DNA of 64,000 nucleotides from an uncultured Pelagibacteraceae bacterium. Its GTDB lineage: Bacteria > Pseudomonadota > Alphaproteobacteria > Pelagibacterales > AG-422-B15. Positions 32,446 to 42,225 of the stretch are shown here, in pieces (position 1 is the stretch's first letter; each line of letters starts with the position of its first letter). The stretch spans positions 128,036-192,035 of the forward strand of contig CACNSH010000001.1 of NCBI GenBank assembly GCA_902622985.1, given 5' to 3'. The position numbers and the translations under genes are program-made. The notes under the pieces are model-generated. The model ran no database searches. It was not told the DNA's origin and saw nothing but the letters and a program-made list of their open reading frames with translations.

Positions 32446-33475
32446 TTATTAGATTTGAAATAACTTCCTCTAAACCTGTAGAGTTTAATATTTGCTCTAG
32501 CTTGTAGAGAGTTAAATTTATACGATGGTCAGTTACTCTTCCTTGAGGAAAATTATAGGTCCTGATCCGTTCTGATCTATCGCCTGAACCAATCTGCGAT
32601 TTTCTTTTGTCCGCTATATCATCTTCCTGTTTTTTGCGCTCAAAATCATATAATCTCGTTTTCAAAACAAGCATTGCCTTTGCTTTATTCTTATGCTGAG
32701 ATTTTTCATCCTGCTGTTGCACTACAATTCCAGATGGAAGATGAGTTATTCTGACGGCACTATCAGTGGTATTAACATGTTGTCCTCCGGCACCACTTGA
32801 TCTGAATACATCTATTCTAATATCTTTATCATCAATTTTAATATCAAGGTCCTCTGCTTCAGGTAATACAACAACGCTTGCCGCAGACGTATGAACTCGT
32901 CCTTGAGACTCAGTTTCTGGAACTCTTTGAACTCGATGAACACCAGATTCAAATTTTAATTTTGAATAAACACTACTTCCTGAAATTTTTGCAACCGCTT
33001 CTTTGATGCCTCCTTTTTCAGAGTCTGAAATGGAAATATACTCAATTTTCCAGCCCTGATTTTCAGCATAACGCTGATACATGCGCAAAAGATCATTTGC
33101 AAATAGAGCAGCCTCATCTCCACCTGTTCCAGCTCTAACTTCTAAAATTACGTTTTTTTGATCCAATGGATCTTTTGGAATCATTAGTTCTTTCAAGGCA
33201 TTTTCAGCCACTACAAGCTTATCTTTCACATTATTAATCTCTGATTTAGCTATTTCAATTAAATCATCGTCATTGCCATTAATGACACTGTTTAATTCCT
33301 CTAATTCTGACTGTTGAGCTAAATATAAATTAATTTGATCATATAAAGGTTTTAACTCAGCATATTCTTTTGAAAGAGATACATATTTATCTGTATCATT
33401 CACTGATTTATTTAATTCATTTTCAAGATTTTCATATTTTTCTTGAATTTTTTCTAATTCATCTAGCTTAATCAT
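32426..33475 (-). CDS. prfA: Peptide chain release factor 1
   Basis: GGQ motif [42 protein letters not shown]. Confidence 0.97.
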   Translation of the reverse strand: MIKLDELEKIQEKYENLENELNKSVNDTDKYVSLSKEYAELKPLYDQINLYLAQQSELEELNSVINGNDDDLIEIAKSEINNVKDKLVVAENALKELMIPKDPLDQKNVILEVRAGTGGDEAALFANDLLRMYQRYAENQGWKIEYISISDSEKGGIKEAVAKISGSSVYSKLKFESGVHRVQRVPETESQGRVHTSAASVVVLPEAEDLDIKIDDKDIRIDVFRSSGAGGQHVNTTDSAVRITHLPSGIVVQQQDEKSQHKNKAKAMLVLKTRLYDFERKKQEDDIADKRKSQIGSGDRSERIRTYNFPQGRVTDHRINLTLYKLEQILNSTGLEEVISNLIIAEQGN

Positions 33476-34559
33476 GAAGAGATTGAATTTTTTTCTCTAC
33501 AAGATTAACAACATGATCAACTATTTCAGGATTTTTTATTTTATGGTCAGCTACGCCTGACAAATAAATCATATTATTCCCTTTTCCACCGCCGGTTACC
33601 CCAATATCACTATTTAATGCTTCTCCCGGACCGTTTACAACACAGCCAATAATTGAGAGAGTTATGGGATCTTTAATGTGTGACAGTCTTCTTTCAAGCT
33701 CACGAACTGTATCAATTACTGGAAAAGCCTGTCTAGCACAAGAAGGGCAGGAAATAATTTTAATACCCCTAGAAGCTAAATTTAAACTCTTCAATATCTC
33801 GTGACCTACTTTAATTTCCTCTACTGGATCTGCTGTTAATGAAACTCTAATTGTATCTCCGATCCCTTGTGAGAGAAGATTACCAATACTTATGGATGAC
33901 TTAATTGAGCCCGATAAATAAGTTCCTGCTTCTGTTAATCCAACATGAAATGGATAATCACAAAGTTTTGCTAATTTTTCATAAGCTTCAATTGTAGTAA
34001 ATACATCTGATGCTTTTACACTTATTTTGAAATTATCAAAATTATTATCTTCAAGCAGGCGAATATTTGCTATTGCGCTATCGACTAAGGCATTAGCACA
34101 GGGTTCACTGTATTTTTTTAGAATTTTTTCATCAATGGAGCCTGCATTTACTCCTATGCGCATACAAATGTTATTTTGTTTAGCTGCATTAATAACCTCA
34201 ATAATTTTATCTGCTCCAATATTGCCAGGATTTATTCTTAAGCAAGCAGCGCCTGCATCTGCAGCTTCGATCGCACGCTTGTAGTGAAAGTGAATATCTG
34301 CAACGATTGGTACATCCACGTAATTAATGATCTCTCTTAGAGATTCTGTAGATTCTTGATCGGGACAAGATACCCTAACAATATCTGCACCTTCAGATAC
34401 TAAATCATTGATTTGTTCTAAGGTTGCATTAACATCTGATGTGAGCGTATTTGTCATTGATTGCACAGAAATTTTTGCATCACCGCCAACTTCTACACTT
34501 CCAACCTTAATCTTCTTTGAACGCCTGCGTATTATTTTGTTTAGAGAGTACTGACTCAT
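33468..34559 (-). CDS. ispG: 4-hydroxy-3-methylbut-2-en-1-yl diphosphate synthase
   Basis: [45 protein letters not shown] Fe-S motifs. Confidence 0.96.
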   Translation of the reverse strand: MSQYSLNKIIRRRSKKIKVGSVEVGGDAKISVQSMTNTLTSDVNATLEQINDLVSEGADIVRVSCPDQESTESLREIINYVDVPIVADIHFHYKRAIEAADAGAACLRINPGNIGADKIIEVINAAKQNNICMRIGVNAGSIDEKILKKYSEPCANALVDSAIANIRLLEDNNFDNFKISVKASDVFTTIEAYEKLAKLCDYPFHVGLTEAGTYLSGSIKSSISIGNLLSQGIGDTIRVSLTADPVEEIKVGHEILKSLNLASRGIKIISCPSCARQAFPVIDTVRELERRLSHIKDPITLSIIGCVVNGPGEALNSDIGVTGGGKGNNMIYLSGVADHKIKNPEIVDHVVNLVEKKIQSLHD

Positions 34560-34614
34560 AATTATTTATAAATTAGGTAGGTATTAAATATAATGAAAGA
34601 ATTGATTTGAAAAC

Positions 34615-35406
34615 TTAAAAAATCTGTTTTCTACCTATCTCGCCTATAGAGCCAAGAAATTTTATTTGGCCGTTGTTCACTTTTATTGAAATGAGGCCCA
34701 TATTCCCCGAGGTTACAAATATTTCGTCATTTTTTGATACCTCAAGATTAAGCTCTTCACCCTCTTTGAAAACCTGACTAACTAATATTTCCTTTGAGTT
34801 ATCAACTTCTATCCAAACTTCATTGTCAAATAATATTGATAAACTGACAGTTTCCAAAAAATTTTGCTTATTGTCGGATAAGCTAGTAGATCGTTTTGAA
34901 TTACTTAAAGACGGATTTAACTTTTCTGTATTTAATTGATTAAAATTCAAGAATTTATTTTCAGCTGAATTATTTTCTAGATTATTTTGAGTTACTATTT
35001 CAGTATTATCTGATTTCAATTCAACAGATAAATTGTTATTTTTTAGGGAATAATTAAAGCTTAAAATTATAACAACTAAAAATAATGGTAATAGAATTTG
35101 GAATTTAAGATTATTTATCAGCGATAAAGTAGAATTAGCCACTGATAGATTGTTCGATAACTTAGTAGAATTTTCTATTGAGGAATTAGTAAAAGTAACT
35201 TTTTTTTTAGGAACCTCTACACCTAGGTGTTTTGCGTATAAAAAAAGTAGGTGTCTTTGTGGAAATGAGTCCACTTCACTTTCACTAAGATTTTCAATTT
35301 TGAATATTACTTTTTTTGAAATATTTGTCTCTTTACTTAAATCATCTACTGAAAAGCCCCTTGCCTCTCTCTGGTTCTTTAGTTCTAATAGAAAATTTTG
35401 ATACAT
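34615..35406 (-). CDS. RodZ-like HTH plus DUF4115 protein
   Basis: LKNQREARGFSVDDLSKETNISKKVIFKIE HTH, one TM segment, C-terminal beta-rich domain. Confidence 0.75.
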   Translation of the reverse strand: MYQNFLLELKNQREARGFSVDDLSKETNISKKVIFKIENLSESEVDSFPQRHLLFLYAKHLGVEVPKKKVTFTNSSIENSTKLSNNLSVANSTLSLINNLKFQILLPLFLVVIILSFNYSLKNNNLSVELKSDNTEIVTQNNLENNSAENKFLNFNQLNTEKLNPSLSNSKRSTSLSDNKQNFLETVSLSILFDNEVWIEVDNSKEILVSQVFKEGEELNLEVSKNDEIFVTSGNMGLISIKVNNGQIKFLGSIGEIGRKQIF

Positions 35407-35506
35407 ATGATCTAAATTAATTAAACCTTAATCTAAAAAAAATAAACCCATCAATTACCCAAAATGATTATTTCTTAAAGAATAGTAGTTTAGATCAAGC
35501 ATGGCA

Positions 35507-36727
35507 CTATATCTGGTCGAGCTGAAATACAGTATGTAGTGCATTTACAGCCTTTTCAGTTTTATCTTTATCTATCAAGACGCTTATCTTTATTTCTGAT
35601 GTTGAGATTACTTCAATATTGATTTTATTTTTGGATAAACATTCAAACATTTTTGCAGCTATACCTGGTTGATTTCTCATTCCTGATCCAATGATGGAAA
35701 CTTTTGAGAGGTTTTTTTCGTTTAAAACTTTTGAAATCTTAAGTTTTTTTTGTAAATTTTCTAAAATTTTTAATGCTTTATCAAGATCTATCATCGGGAT
35801 TGTAAAAGTAAGATTTGTCATTTTTCTCTCAATAAAATTGTTCTGAACAATCATATCAACATTAACTGAATTCTCTGCAAGCTTATTAAAAATCTCTGCA
35901 GCAACTCCCGGTTTATCTTCCACATCAATGAGAGTTATTTTTGCCTCATCTTTAGAATAAGCAACTCCTGTCACTGCCCTATCATTTTCATTATTTACAT
36001 CATTTGAAATTAAAGTTCCCTTATCAGACGGACTGAATGTTGATCGAACATATACGTCTACATCATTACTCATTGCAGATTCAACTGAGGCTGTTTGCAA
36101 AACTTTAGCCCCTTGTGAAGCCATTTCGATCATCTCTTCATAAGAAATTTTGTCTAGTCTTCTTACATTTTCTGTCATTCTGGGATCGGAGGTGTAAACT
36201 CCATCAACATCAGTATAAATATCGCACCTTTCAGCTTTTATTGCTGAAGCAATGAATACTGCAGTGTTATCTGAACCTCCACGACCAATAGTCGTAATTC
36301 TGCCCTCAGTTGAAATACCTTGAAAACCAGCTACGACAGCAATCTTCTTGTTTTCAAAATCGTTAATGATTTTATCCGGAATCACTTTATCAATAAATGA
36401 GTTTCTGTGCGAGCCTCTGGTAATTATTGGGACTTGCCAACCAAGCCAAGATCGAGATGGTAGACCTATTTTTTTTAGAGCCAGTGACATTAATCCTGCA
36501 GTTACTTGCTCTCCTGATGAAACAACAACATCGTATTCACTATCATCATTATAATTTATCTTATCAACATGCTTTATTAGCTGATTAGTGGCTCCAGACA
36601 TAGCGGAAACAACTACAACTATATTGTTGCCTTTATCATATTCTGATTTGACAATATTTGCTGCGGATTCAATTAATTCAGTTGTAGCTACTGATGTTCC
36701 GCCAAATTTTAAAACTATAGTGGACAT
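35507..36727 (-). CDS. lysC: Aspartate kinase
   Basis: VLKFGGTSVATTELI; GRGGSDNTAVFIASAI; tandem ACT domains. Confidence 0.96.
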   Translation of the reverse strand: MSTIVLKFGGTSVATTELIESAANIVKSEYDKGNNIVVVVSAMSGATNQLIKHVDKINYNDDSEYDVVVSSGEQVTAGLMSLALKKIGLPSRSWLGWQVPIITRGSHRNSFIDKVIPDKIINDFENKKIAVVAGFQGISTEGRITTIGRGGSDNTAVFIASAIKAERCDIYTDVDGVYTSDPRMTENVRRLDKISYEEMIEMASQGAKVLQTASVESAMSNDVDVYVRSTFSPSDKGTLISNDVNNENDRAVTGVAYSKDEAKITLIDVEDKPGVAAEIFNKLAENSVNVDMIVQNNFIERKMTNLTFTIPMIDLDKALKILENLQKKLKISKVLNEKNLSKVSIIGSGMRNQPGIAAKMFECLSKNKINIEVISTSEIKISVLIDKDKTEKAVNALHTVFQLDQI

Positions 36728-36828
36728 TTGACTTTTCGTTATTAAATTCTGTTACGTAATATTCTAAATGAAAACAAGGATTACTTGAATACTATACTTT
36801 AATCAAGTATTAGTTAAATGATTGATTT

Positions 36829-37560
36829 ATGGACATTTCTTCGATTGATAAAACTGAAATTGATAAGTTTAAAAACCTTGCCAAGGAATGGTGGAAGCAT
36901 GATGGCAAGTTTAAAACACTGCATAAATTTAACCCCATAAGACTGGAATATATAATCAATACAATTAAAGATCATTATGCAATAGACCGAAAAAATGAAT
37001 TACCTTTAAAGGGATTATCAGTTTTGGATATTGGATGTGGTGGAGGACTAATGAGTGAACCTTTAGCAAGATTAGGTGCAGAGGTAACTGGCATTGATGC
37101 TTTAGAGAAAAATTGCATCACTGCAAAAATTCATGCTGAGGAAAATAATTTAGATATTAATTATCTTAATACAACTGCTGAGAATCTTAACAAAAATAAA
37201 AAGTATGACATCATTTTAAATTTGGAAGTAATAGAACATGTAAATAATCCAAAAAATTTTATTAAAGAATGTAGTGGCCTGGTATCTAATAATGGCATTA
37301 TGTTTATAGCAACTATTAATAAATCTATCTTTTCGCTTATTTTTGCAAAATTTATGGCTGAATATGTATTAGGATTTCTTCCAAAAGGCACACATGATTG
37401 GAATAAATTTTTAACTCCTGAGGACATTTACTCTTTTTTTATTCAAAACAACTTTGAAGTGATTAGTAATACAGGTGTAAATTATAATCCATTAAGGGAC
37501 GAATGGTTTATGTCTAAAAGAATGGATGCAAATTTTATTATTTCTGGAAAAAAAAATTAA
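36829..37560 (+). CDS. ubiG: Ubiquinone biosynthesis O-methyltransferase
   Basis: AKEWWKHDGKFKTLHKFNPIRLEYI; LDIGCGGGLMSEPLARLGAEVTGID. Confidence 0.95.
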   Translation: MDISSIDKTEIDKFKNLAKEWWKHDGKFKTLHKFNPIRLEYIINTIKDHYAIDRKNELPLKGLSVLDIGCGGGLMSEPLARLGAEVTGIDALEKNCITAKIHAEENNLDINYLNTTAENLNKNKKYDIILNLEVIEHVNNPKNFIKECSGLVSNNGIMFIATINKSIFSLIFAKFMAEYVLGFLPKGTHDWNKFLTPEDIYSFFIQNNFEVISNTGVNYNPLRDEWFMSKRMDANFIISGKKN

Positions 37561-37973
37561 TTATCTTCTTTTATCCATGGAATAGAAGTTACCTCAATAC
37601 CCTCATCATTTAAATCAGTAACTTCTTCTTTAGTTGCGTTACCGTATACTGGCTTTTTATTAGACTTACTGTAGTGAATTTTTCTTGCTTCGTATGCAAA
37701 CTGGTCTCCGACAAACTCAAAATTTTGTTTAACAAATTTATTTACTTCTTTTACTTTATTTCGAAAGTCTCTGAGTGCATTTTCGTTTGAAGTAACGTTA
37801 GTTTTTTTTATGGATACATTTGGCCTTGAAAGTTCTTTAGTAATATTTGAAGACCCGCACGAAACACATTGAACTAACTTTTTTTTGATTTGTGTTTCAC
37901 ATGACTTAGATGAGCCAAACCAACCTTCAAATGAATGAGAACAGTCACTGCATTGTAAATTAAAAACGATCAT
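37557..37973 (-). CDS. DUF1178 family protein
   Basis: MIVFNLQCSDCSHSFEGWFGSS..CVSCGSSNITKELSRPNV. Confidence 0.85.
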   Translation of the reverse strand: MIVFNLQCSDCSHSFEGWFGSSKSCETQIKKKLVQCVSCGSSNITKELSRPNVSIKKTNVTSNENALRDFRNKVKEVNKFVKQNFEFVGDQFAYEARKIHYSKSNKKPVYGNATKEEVTDLNDEGIEVTSIPWIKEDN

Positions 37974-38000
37974 TATAAATCTATATTGTAATTATATTGT

Positions 38001-38816
38001 TTATTTCAATATTTGTGTCCTGAAACTTGGTATATTAGCTCTAATTTTAGCAAGCTTTTTAAAGTCCAAACTAGCCATTATAATGCCTTTTCCTGCCTTT
38101 TTTTCAGCCAAAATCTCACCCCATGGAGATACAATTAGACTGTGTCCATAGGTACGGCGTTTTAATGAATTTTTTCCATACTGCGCAGGAGCTAAAACAT
38201 AAGAACCATTTTCAATAGCTCGTGTTTTTACAAGATTGTGCCAGTGAGCTTTACCTGTAGTGGTTGTGAATGCTGAAGGAATAGTAATTAACTTTGCCCC
38301 CATCATCACTTGTTTTCTATAAAGTTCTGGGAATCTTAAATCATAACAAATTGATAAACCAATTTTTCCCCAAGGAGTATTAGTAATCACAACTTTTTTA
38401 CCTGGTTTAAAGATTTTGGATTCTTTATAGTTTTCTTTTTTGGATATTTTCACATCAAACATATGAATTTTATCGTACTTGCATTGAATATTACCTTTGC
38501 TATTTATCAAATAGGAGCGATTATATAATTTGTTCTTATTGTCTTTGATAACAATAGAGCCAAGCAAGATCCATACTGATTTTTTCTTTGCAATTCTTGT
38601 AAATTCAATGAGAAATGGATCGTCCTTCTCCAGAAATACTGACCTTTTTAATTTTTGTCGATCTAATGAAATAATATTTGTAACTTCTGGAGTTGTAATA
38701 AAAGTGGCACCTTTATCAATAGCTTTATTTGAAAGGTCTTTTGTTTCTTTTAAATTTTTATAAATATCTGAACACGATGTAAGCTGAAGACAGGCGGCTC
38801 TTAAATTATTTTTCAT
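38001..38816 (-). CDS. Carbon-nitrogen hydrolase (nitrilase family)
   Basis: IGLSICYDLRFPELYRKQVMMGAKLITIPSAFT catalytic Cys motif; Glu and Lys motifs present. Confidence 0.92.
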   Translation of the reverse strand: MKNNLRAACLQLTSCSDIYKNLKETKDLSNKAIDKGATFITTPEVTNIISLDRQKLKRSVFLEKDDPFLIEFTRIAKKKSVWILLGSIVIKDNKNKLYNRSYLINSKGNIQCKYDKIHMFDVKISKKENYKESKIFKPGKKVVITNTPWGKIGLSICYDLRFPELYRKQVMMGAKLITIPSAFTTTTGKAHWHNLVKTRAIENGSYVLAPAQYGKNSLKRRTYGHSLIVSPWGEILAEKKAGKGIIMASLDFKKLAKIRANIPSFRTQILK

Positions 38817-39090
38817 TTAAAATTTTATCAAGCGTGCCAGACATCTCAAGCTTATTTAATTCTTCAAATCCGCCAATATGCAGCTCTTTAAAAAAAATTT
38901 GTGGAACAGTTCTTTTTCCATTAGCTTTCTCTAACATAATATCTCTTTGGGAGGGATCGTCTTGAATATTAATTTCTTGATATTTAATTTGTTTTTTATT
39001 AAGGAGTTTTTTTGCTAAGTCGCAATATCCACAATTATAGGACGAATAAATAATTATTTGGTCGCTCATTAATTTAGATCCTATTATCAA
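38806..39090 (-). CDS. grxC: Glutaredoxin 3
   Basis: IIYSSYNCGYCDLAKKLLNKK; TVPQIFFKELHIGGFEEL. Confidence 0.93.
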   Translation of the reverse strand: MIIGSKLMSDQIIIYSSYNCGYCDLAKKLLNKKQIKYQEINIQDDPSQRDIMLEKANGKRTVPQIFFKELHIGGFEELNKLEMSGTLDKILNEK

Positions 39091-40177
39091 AGTAATTTAT
39101 GATTTCAGAAATATTTTCAATAACTTTATCATCTTCCATATAAGTTTCACCTAATCGAACAACGATCATATCCTTAGACGGAATAATTAATATATATTGC
39201 CCACCAAAACCTGCCGCATAGTAAGCATCCTTTGGAAGTCCTCGTGTAAATGCTGGATGAGGCATCCAAAACTGGTTGCTATACATTTGGTAAGTATTTT
39301 TAGCTGGAGTTCTTGTATCATCAATCCATTCTTTTGATACAATTCTCTCCCCATCCCATAATCCGTCTCTTAAATATAAATATCCAAATCTTGCATAATC
39401 CCTTGCGTTTGCAAAAATTGAGCTGCCACCAATGAAAGTTCCAGAATTATCAAATTCGAAGATCGAATTTTTTATGCCTATTTTATCAATAAGGTTGCTT
39501 TTTATGAAATCTAAATATTCAATTCCTTGAGCTTCAAGCTTTGTTCTTATTATTTGACTTATAATATTAGTTTCTCCAGTCGAGTAGTTGTATTTCATGC
39601 CTGGTAGAGGAGTTTTTAGTTTCATGGATGACGCAAACTCAGCTTGATCAAATCTTCCCTGCCCAAATAACATATCCAATGTATCTGACCTTCCACTCAA
39701 TTCATATTCCTCAACATAATCCAGCCCTGACTGCATATTAAGCATATGTCCTATGGAAATATTTTTTCTATTGTCATCCCAGCTTGGTAAGAGATTTGTT
39801 TCATCTTTTGATAGTATGAAACCCCTATCAATCATCATTCCAGTCAATAGACCAATATAGCTTTTTGCCATTGAATAGGAGACAAGTTTAGTATCTTGTG
39901 TAATAGGAGAATTATACTTTTCAAAGACAATACTTCCATCTTGAATAATTAAAAGTGCATTCGTACGTCCCAATTCATCGTAAGAATCATCAGAAAAAGT
40001 ATAATTAATAATTGTACTAAACTCTTCGTCATCAATTTTTATTAAATTTTCCGGCCATGTATTTGTTGGCCATTCGACTGTTTCATTATGTGGTAATTGA
40101 TTAACTATAGCTAATGATGGATTGACCCAAATTAAAATAAAGGATAAACACGTTATAAATTTTATAATTTTATGCAT
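39074..40177 (-). CDS. Serine hydrolase (class C beta-lactamase-like), secreted
   Basis: Signal peptide MHKIIKFITCLSFILIWVNPSLA; SYSMAKSYIGLL SxxK motif; YNYSTGETN. Confidence 0.85.
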   Translation of the reverse strand: MHKIIKFITCLSFILIWVNPSLAIVNQLPHNETVEWPTNTWPENLIKIDDEEFSTIINYTFSDDSYDELGRTNALLIIQDGSIVFEKYNSPITQDTKLVSYSMAKSYIGLLTGMMIDRGFILSKDETNLLPSWDDNRKNISIGHMLNMQSGLDYVEEYELSGRSDTLDMLFGQGRFDQAEFASSMKLKTPLPGMKYNYSTGETNIISQIIRTKLEAQGIEYLDFIKSNLIDKIGIKNSIFEFDNSGTFIGGSSIFANARDYARFGYLYLRDGLWDGERIVSKEWIDDTRTPAKNTYQMYSNQFWMPHPAFTRGLPKDAYYAAGFGGQYILIIPSKDMIVVRLGETYMEDDKVIENISEIINYFDNRI

Positions 40178-40516
40178 AAAGTATCTCGATTTATTTATAA
40201 CATATTAGTAATATTTACATCATTTTTTTTTATAAATACTAGTATTGCAAAGTCTGATGAAACTCTCATTGGATTGAATGCTTCAGCAAAGCACTATTGT
40301 GTTTGTTTCTTTATTTCAGAGATGAAAAGTGATTATTGTGACGAAGCATATGATCGTGTTATTACTGCTTCAGTTTCAGACGATGAATTATTCAGTCAAA
40401 TTAAATTATTAGGTTACAATAAAGATGAGGGGAAAAAAGAAATTTCAATTGAATATGGAGAATATAAAATAGTCTCTGTTTTCACTGAGGAAACAGGTTG
40501 TTATTTCAAAAAATAA
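40172..40516 (+). CDS. Small secreted hypothetical protein
   Basis: Signal-peptide-like N-terminus MHKVSRFIYNILVIFTSFFFINTSIAKS; Cys-containing mature part (YCVCFF, DYCDEAYD, ETGCYF). Confidence 0.65.
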   Translation: MHKVSRFIYNILVIFTSFFFINTSIAKSDETLIGLNASAKHYCVCFFISEMKSDYCDEAYDRVITASVSDDELFSQIKLLGYNKDEGKKEISIEYGEYKIVSVFTEETGCYFKK

Positions 40517-40893
40517 TTAACAACTTTAGTATTTGCAGGCAATAATTTTACTTTCTTCAAATCCTTTGCGGACACCCATCGTAAAAGTTCCCCTTCTCTA
40601 CTTATAATTTTTCCTGTCCATTCTGTTACCTCGAATACATACATCATTAATAAAAATGAACGATACTGGTGCTTAAAAAATTCATAGTTTGATAATTTGC
40701 TTATATCTATTTTAATATTTAATTCTTCCTTTAGCTCCCTAAATAATGCAACTGCAAAATTTTCGTAATTTTTCAATTTTCCACCTGGAAACTCCCAAGA
40801 ATTGATAAAAGAATCCTTATGTTTTCTGCTCATTAAGAGAATTTCGCCATTTTTATTTTTTATAATTGCGGAAGAGCAAAATACTACCTTCAT
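40501..40893 (-). CDS. mutT: NUDIX hydrolase, MutT-like
   Basis: NUDIX box WEFPGGKLKNYENFAVALFRELKEELNI. Confidence 0.9.
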   Translation of the reverse strand: MKVVFCSSAIIKNKNGEILLMSRKHKDSFINSWEFPGGKLKNYENFAVALFRELKEELNIKIDISKLSNYEFFKHQYRSFLLMMYVFEVTEWTGKIISREGELLRWVSAKDLKKVKLLPANTKVVNYFLK

Positions 40894-42117
40894 GTCCTGT
40901 ATGCTGCATTGATATCAACATATTTGTGAGAAAAATCACATGTTTGTGTTTCGTAAGAATAATTACCTTGTCCAAGATAAAGTTTTAGATCAATTTCTTT
41001 GCTTGCCATATATTTTTTTAATTTTTGTAAATTTAATTTTTTATACTCTGCTCCGTTAGCAACAACTATTTGTTTACCTATATAAATCTTAAGTTTTTTT
41101 TGGGTCTACTTTTTCATATGTTTTACCAATCGCCATTACAATTCTCCCCCAATTTGGATCATTTCCGTAAAAAGCTGTTTTTACAAGTGGGGAATTTGCG
41201 ACTGCCTTGGCAATTCTTTTTGCCTGCGGTGAATTTTTAGCACTTTCAACTTTTATATTTATTAATTTTGTTGCACCTTCTCCATCTCTTACAATTTGTT
41301 CCGCTAAATATTTAACAACAGGAAGTAAAGAGTTTTTTATTTTTAATATTCTCTTATCTTTTATTGATGAAATCTTATTTTTTAATGAAACACTATTAGT
41401 GCTAGTCATAATTACAGTATCATTTGTAGATTCATCTCCATCAACAGTTATTTGATTGAATGACTTATCTACAAGATCTTTTAATAATTTCTGTAAAATA
41501 TTTTGAGGTATTAAACAATCTATAAAAATAAATCCCAACATTGTTGCCATGTTTGGCTCTATCATTCCAGACCCTTTCGCAATCCCTGTGATTGTGATTG
41601 TTTTGTTTTCGATCATTGTTTTTACAGAAATTGCTTTTGGAAAAGTATCGGTTGTCATAATTGATTGAGCTGCTTGTAACCAATTATTAGTTTTTGATTT
41701 ATCTTTTTTTAATGTATTTACTATTTTATTTTCAGGAAATTTTTCCCCAATAACACCTGTAGATGCGAAAAATATCTTCTTAACTGAGACTTTGAATTTA
41801 TTAGAAACAAAGTTACTTATTTTCGTTAACGCATTAATACCTGCCTGGCCTGTAAAAGTGTTTGCATTTCCTGAATTAACAATCAATGCTTCTATTTCTT
41901 TATTTTTTAAATTTTTTTTGTTCCAGTCCAGTGTGCATGATCTTAATGATGACTTTGTAAAAACTTCAGCAACCGAGGTTTTATTCTTGAAAAGAAATAA
42001 AGCTAAATCCAGTCGTTTCTTGTTATACAAGCCTGCAGAATATACATACAATTCAATGCCTTTAATCTGATTAATCTTTCCAATACTTTTTGGCGCTAAA
42101 GGTGATTTTTTTAACAT
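40890..42117 (-). pseudogene. argJ: Glutamate N-acetyltransferase/amino-acid acetyltransferase with apparent 1-nt A-tract frameshift
   Basis: ORF 41089-42132 covers the N-terminal ~340 aa (ATMLGFIF nucleophile region present). After an A8 tract (41094-41101) the C-terminal frame continues KLKIYIGKQIVVANGAEYKK...YLGQGNYSYETQTCDFSHKYVDINAAYRT* to 40890, overlapping the mutT start (ATGA). Confidence 0.88.
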
Positions 42118-42225
42118 TTTCAGAACAATCAAATATGAGTGATTTAAGTAATTTTATCTTAATTGGTGTTAGTATTTAATGTATAAATGCTTGCAATTAA
42201 ATAGAAAATACAAATATCTACTCAA

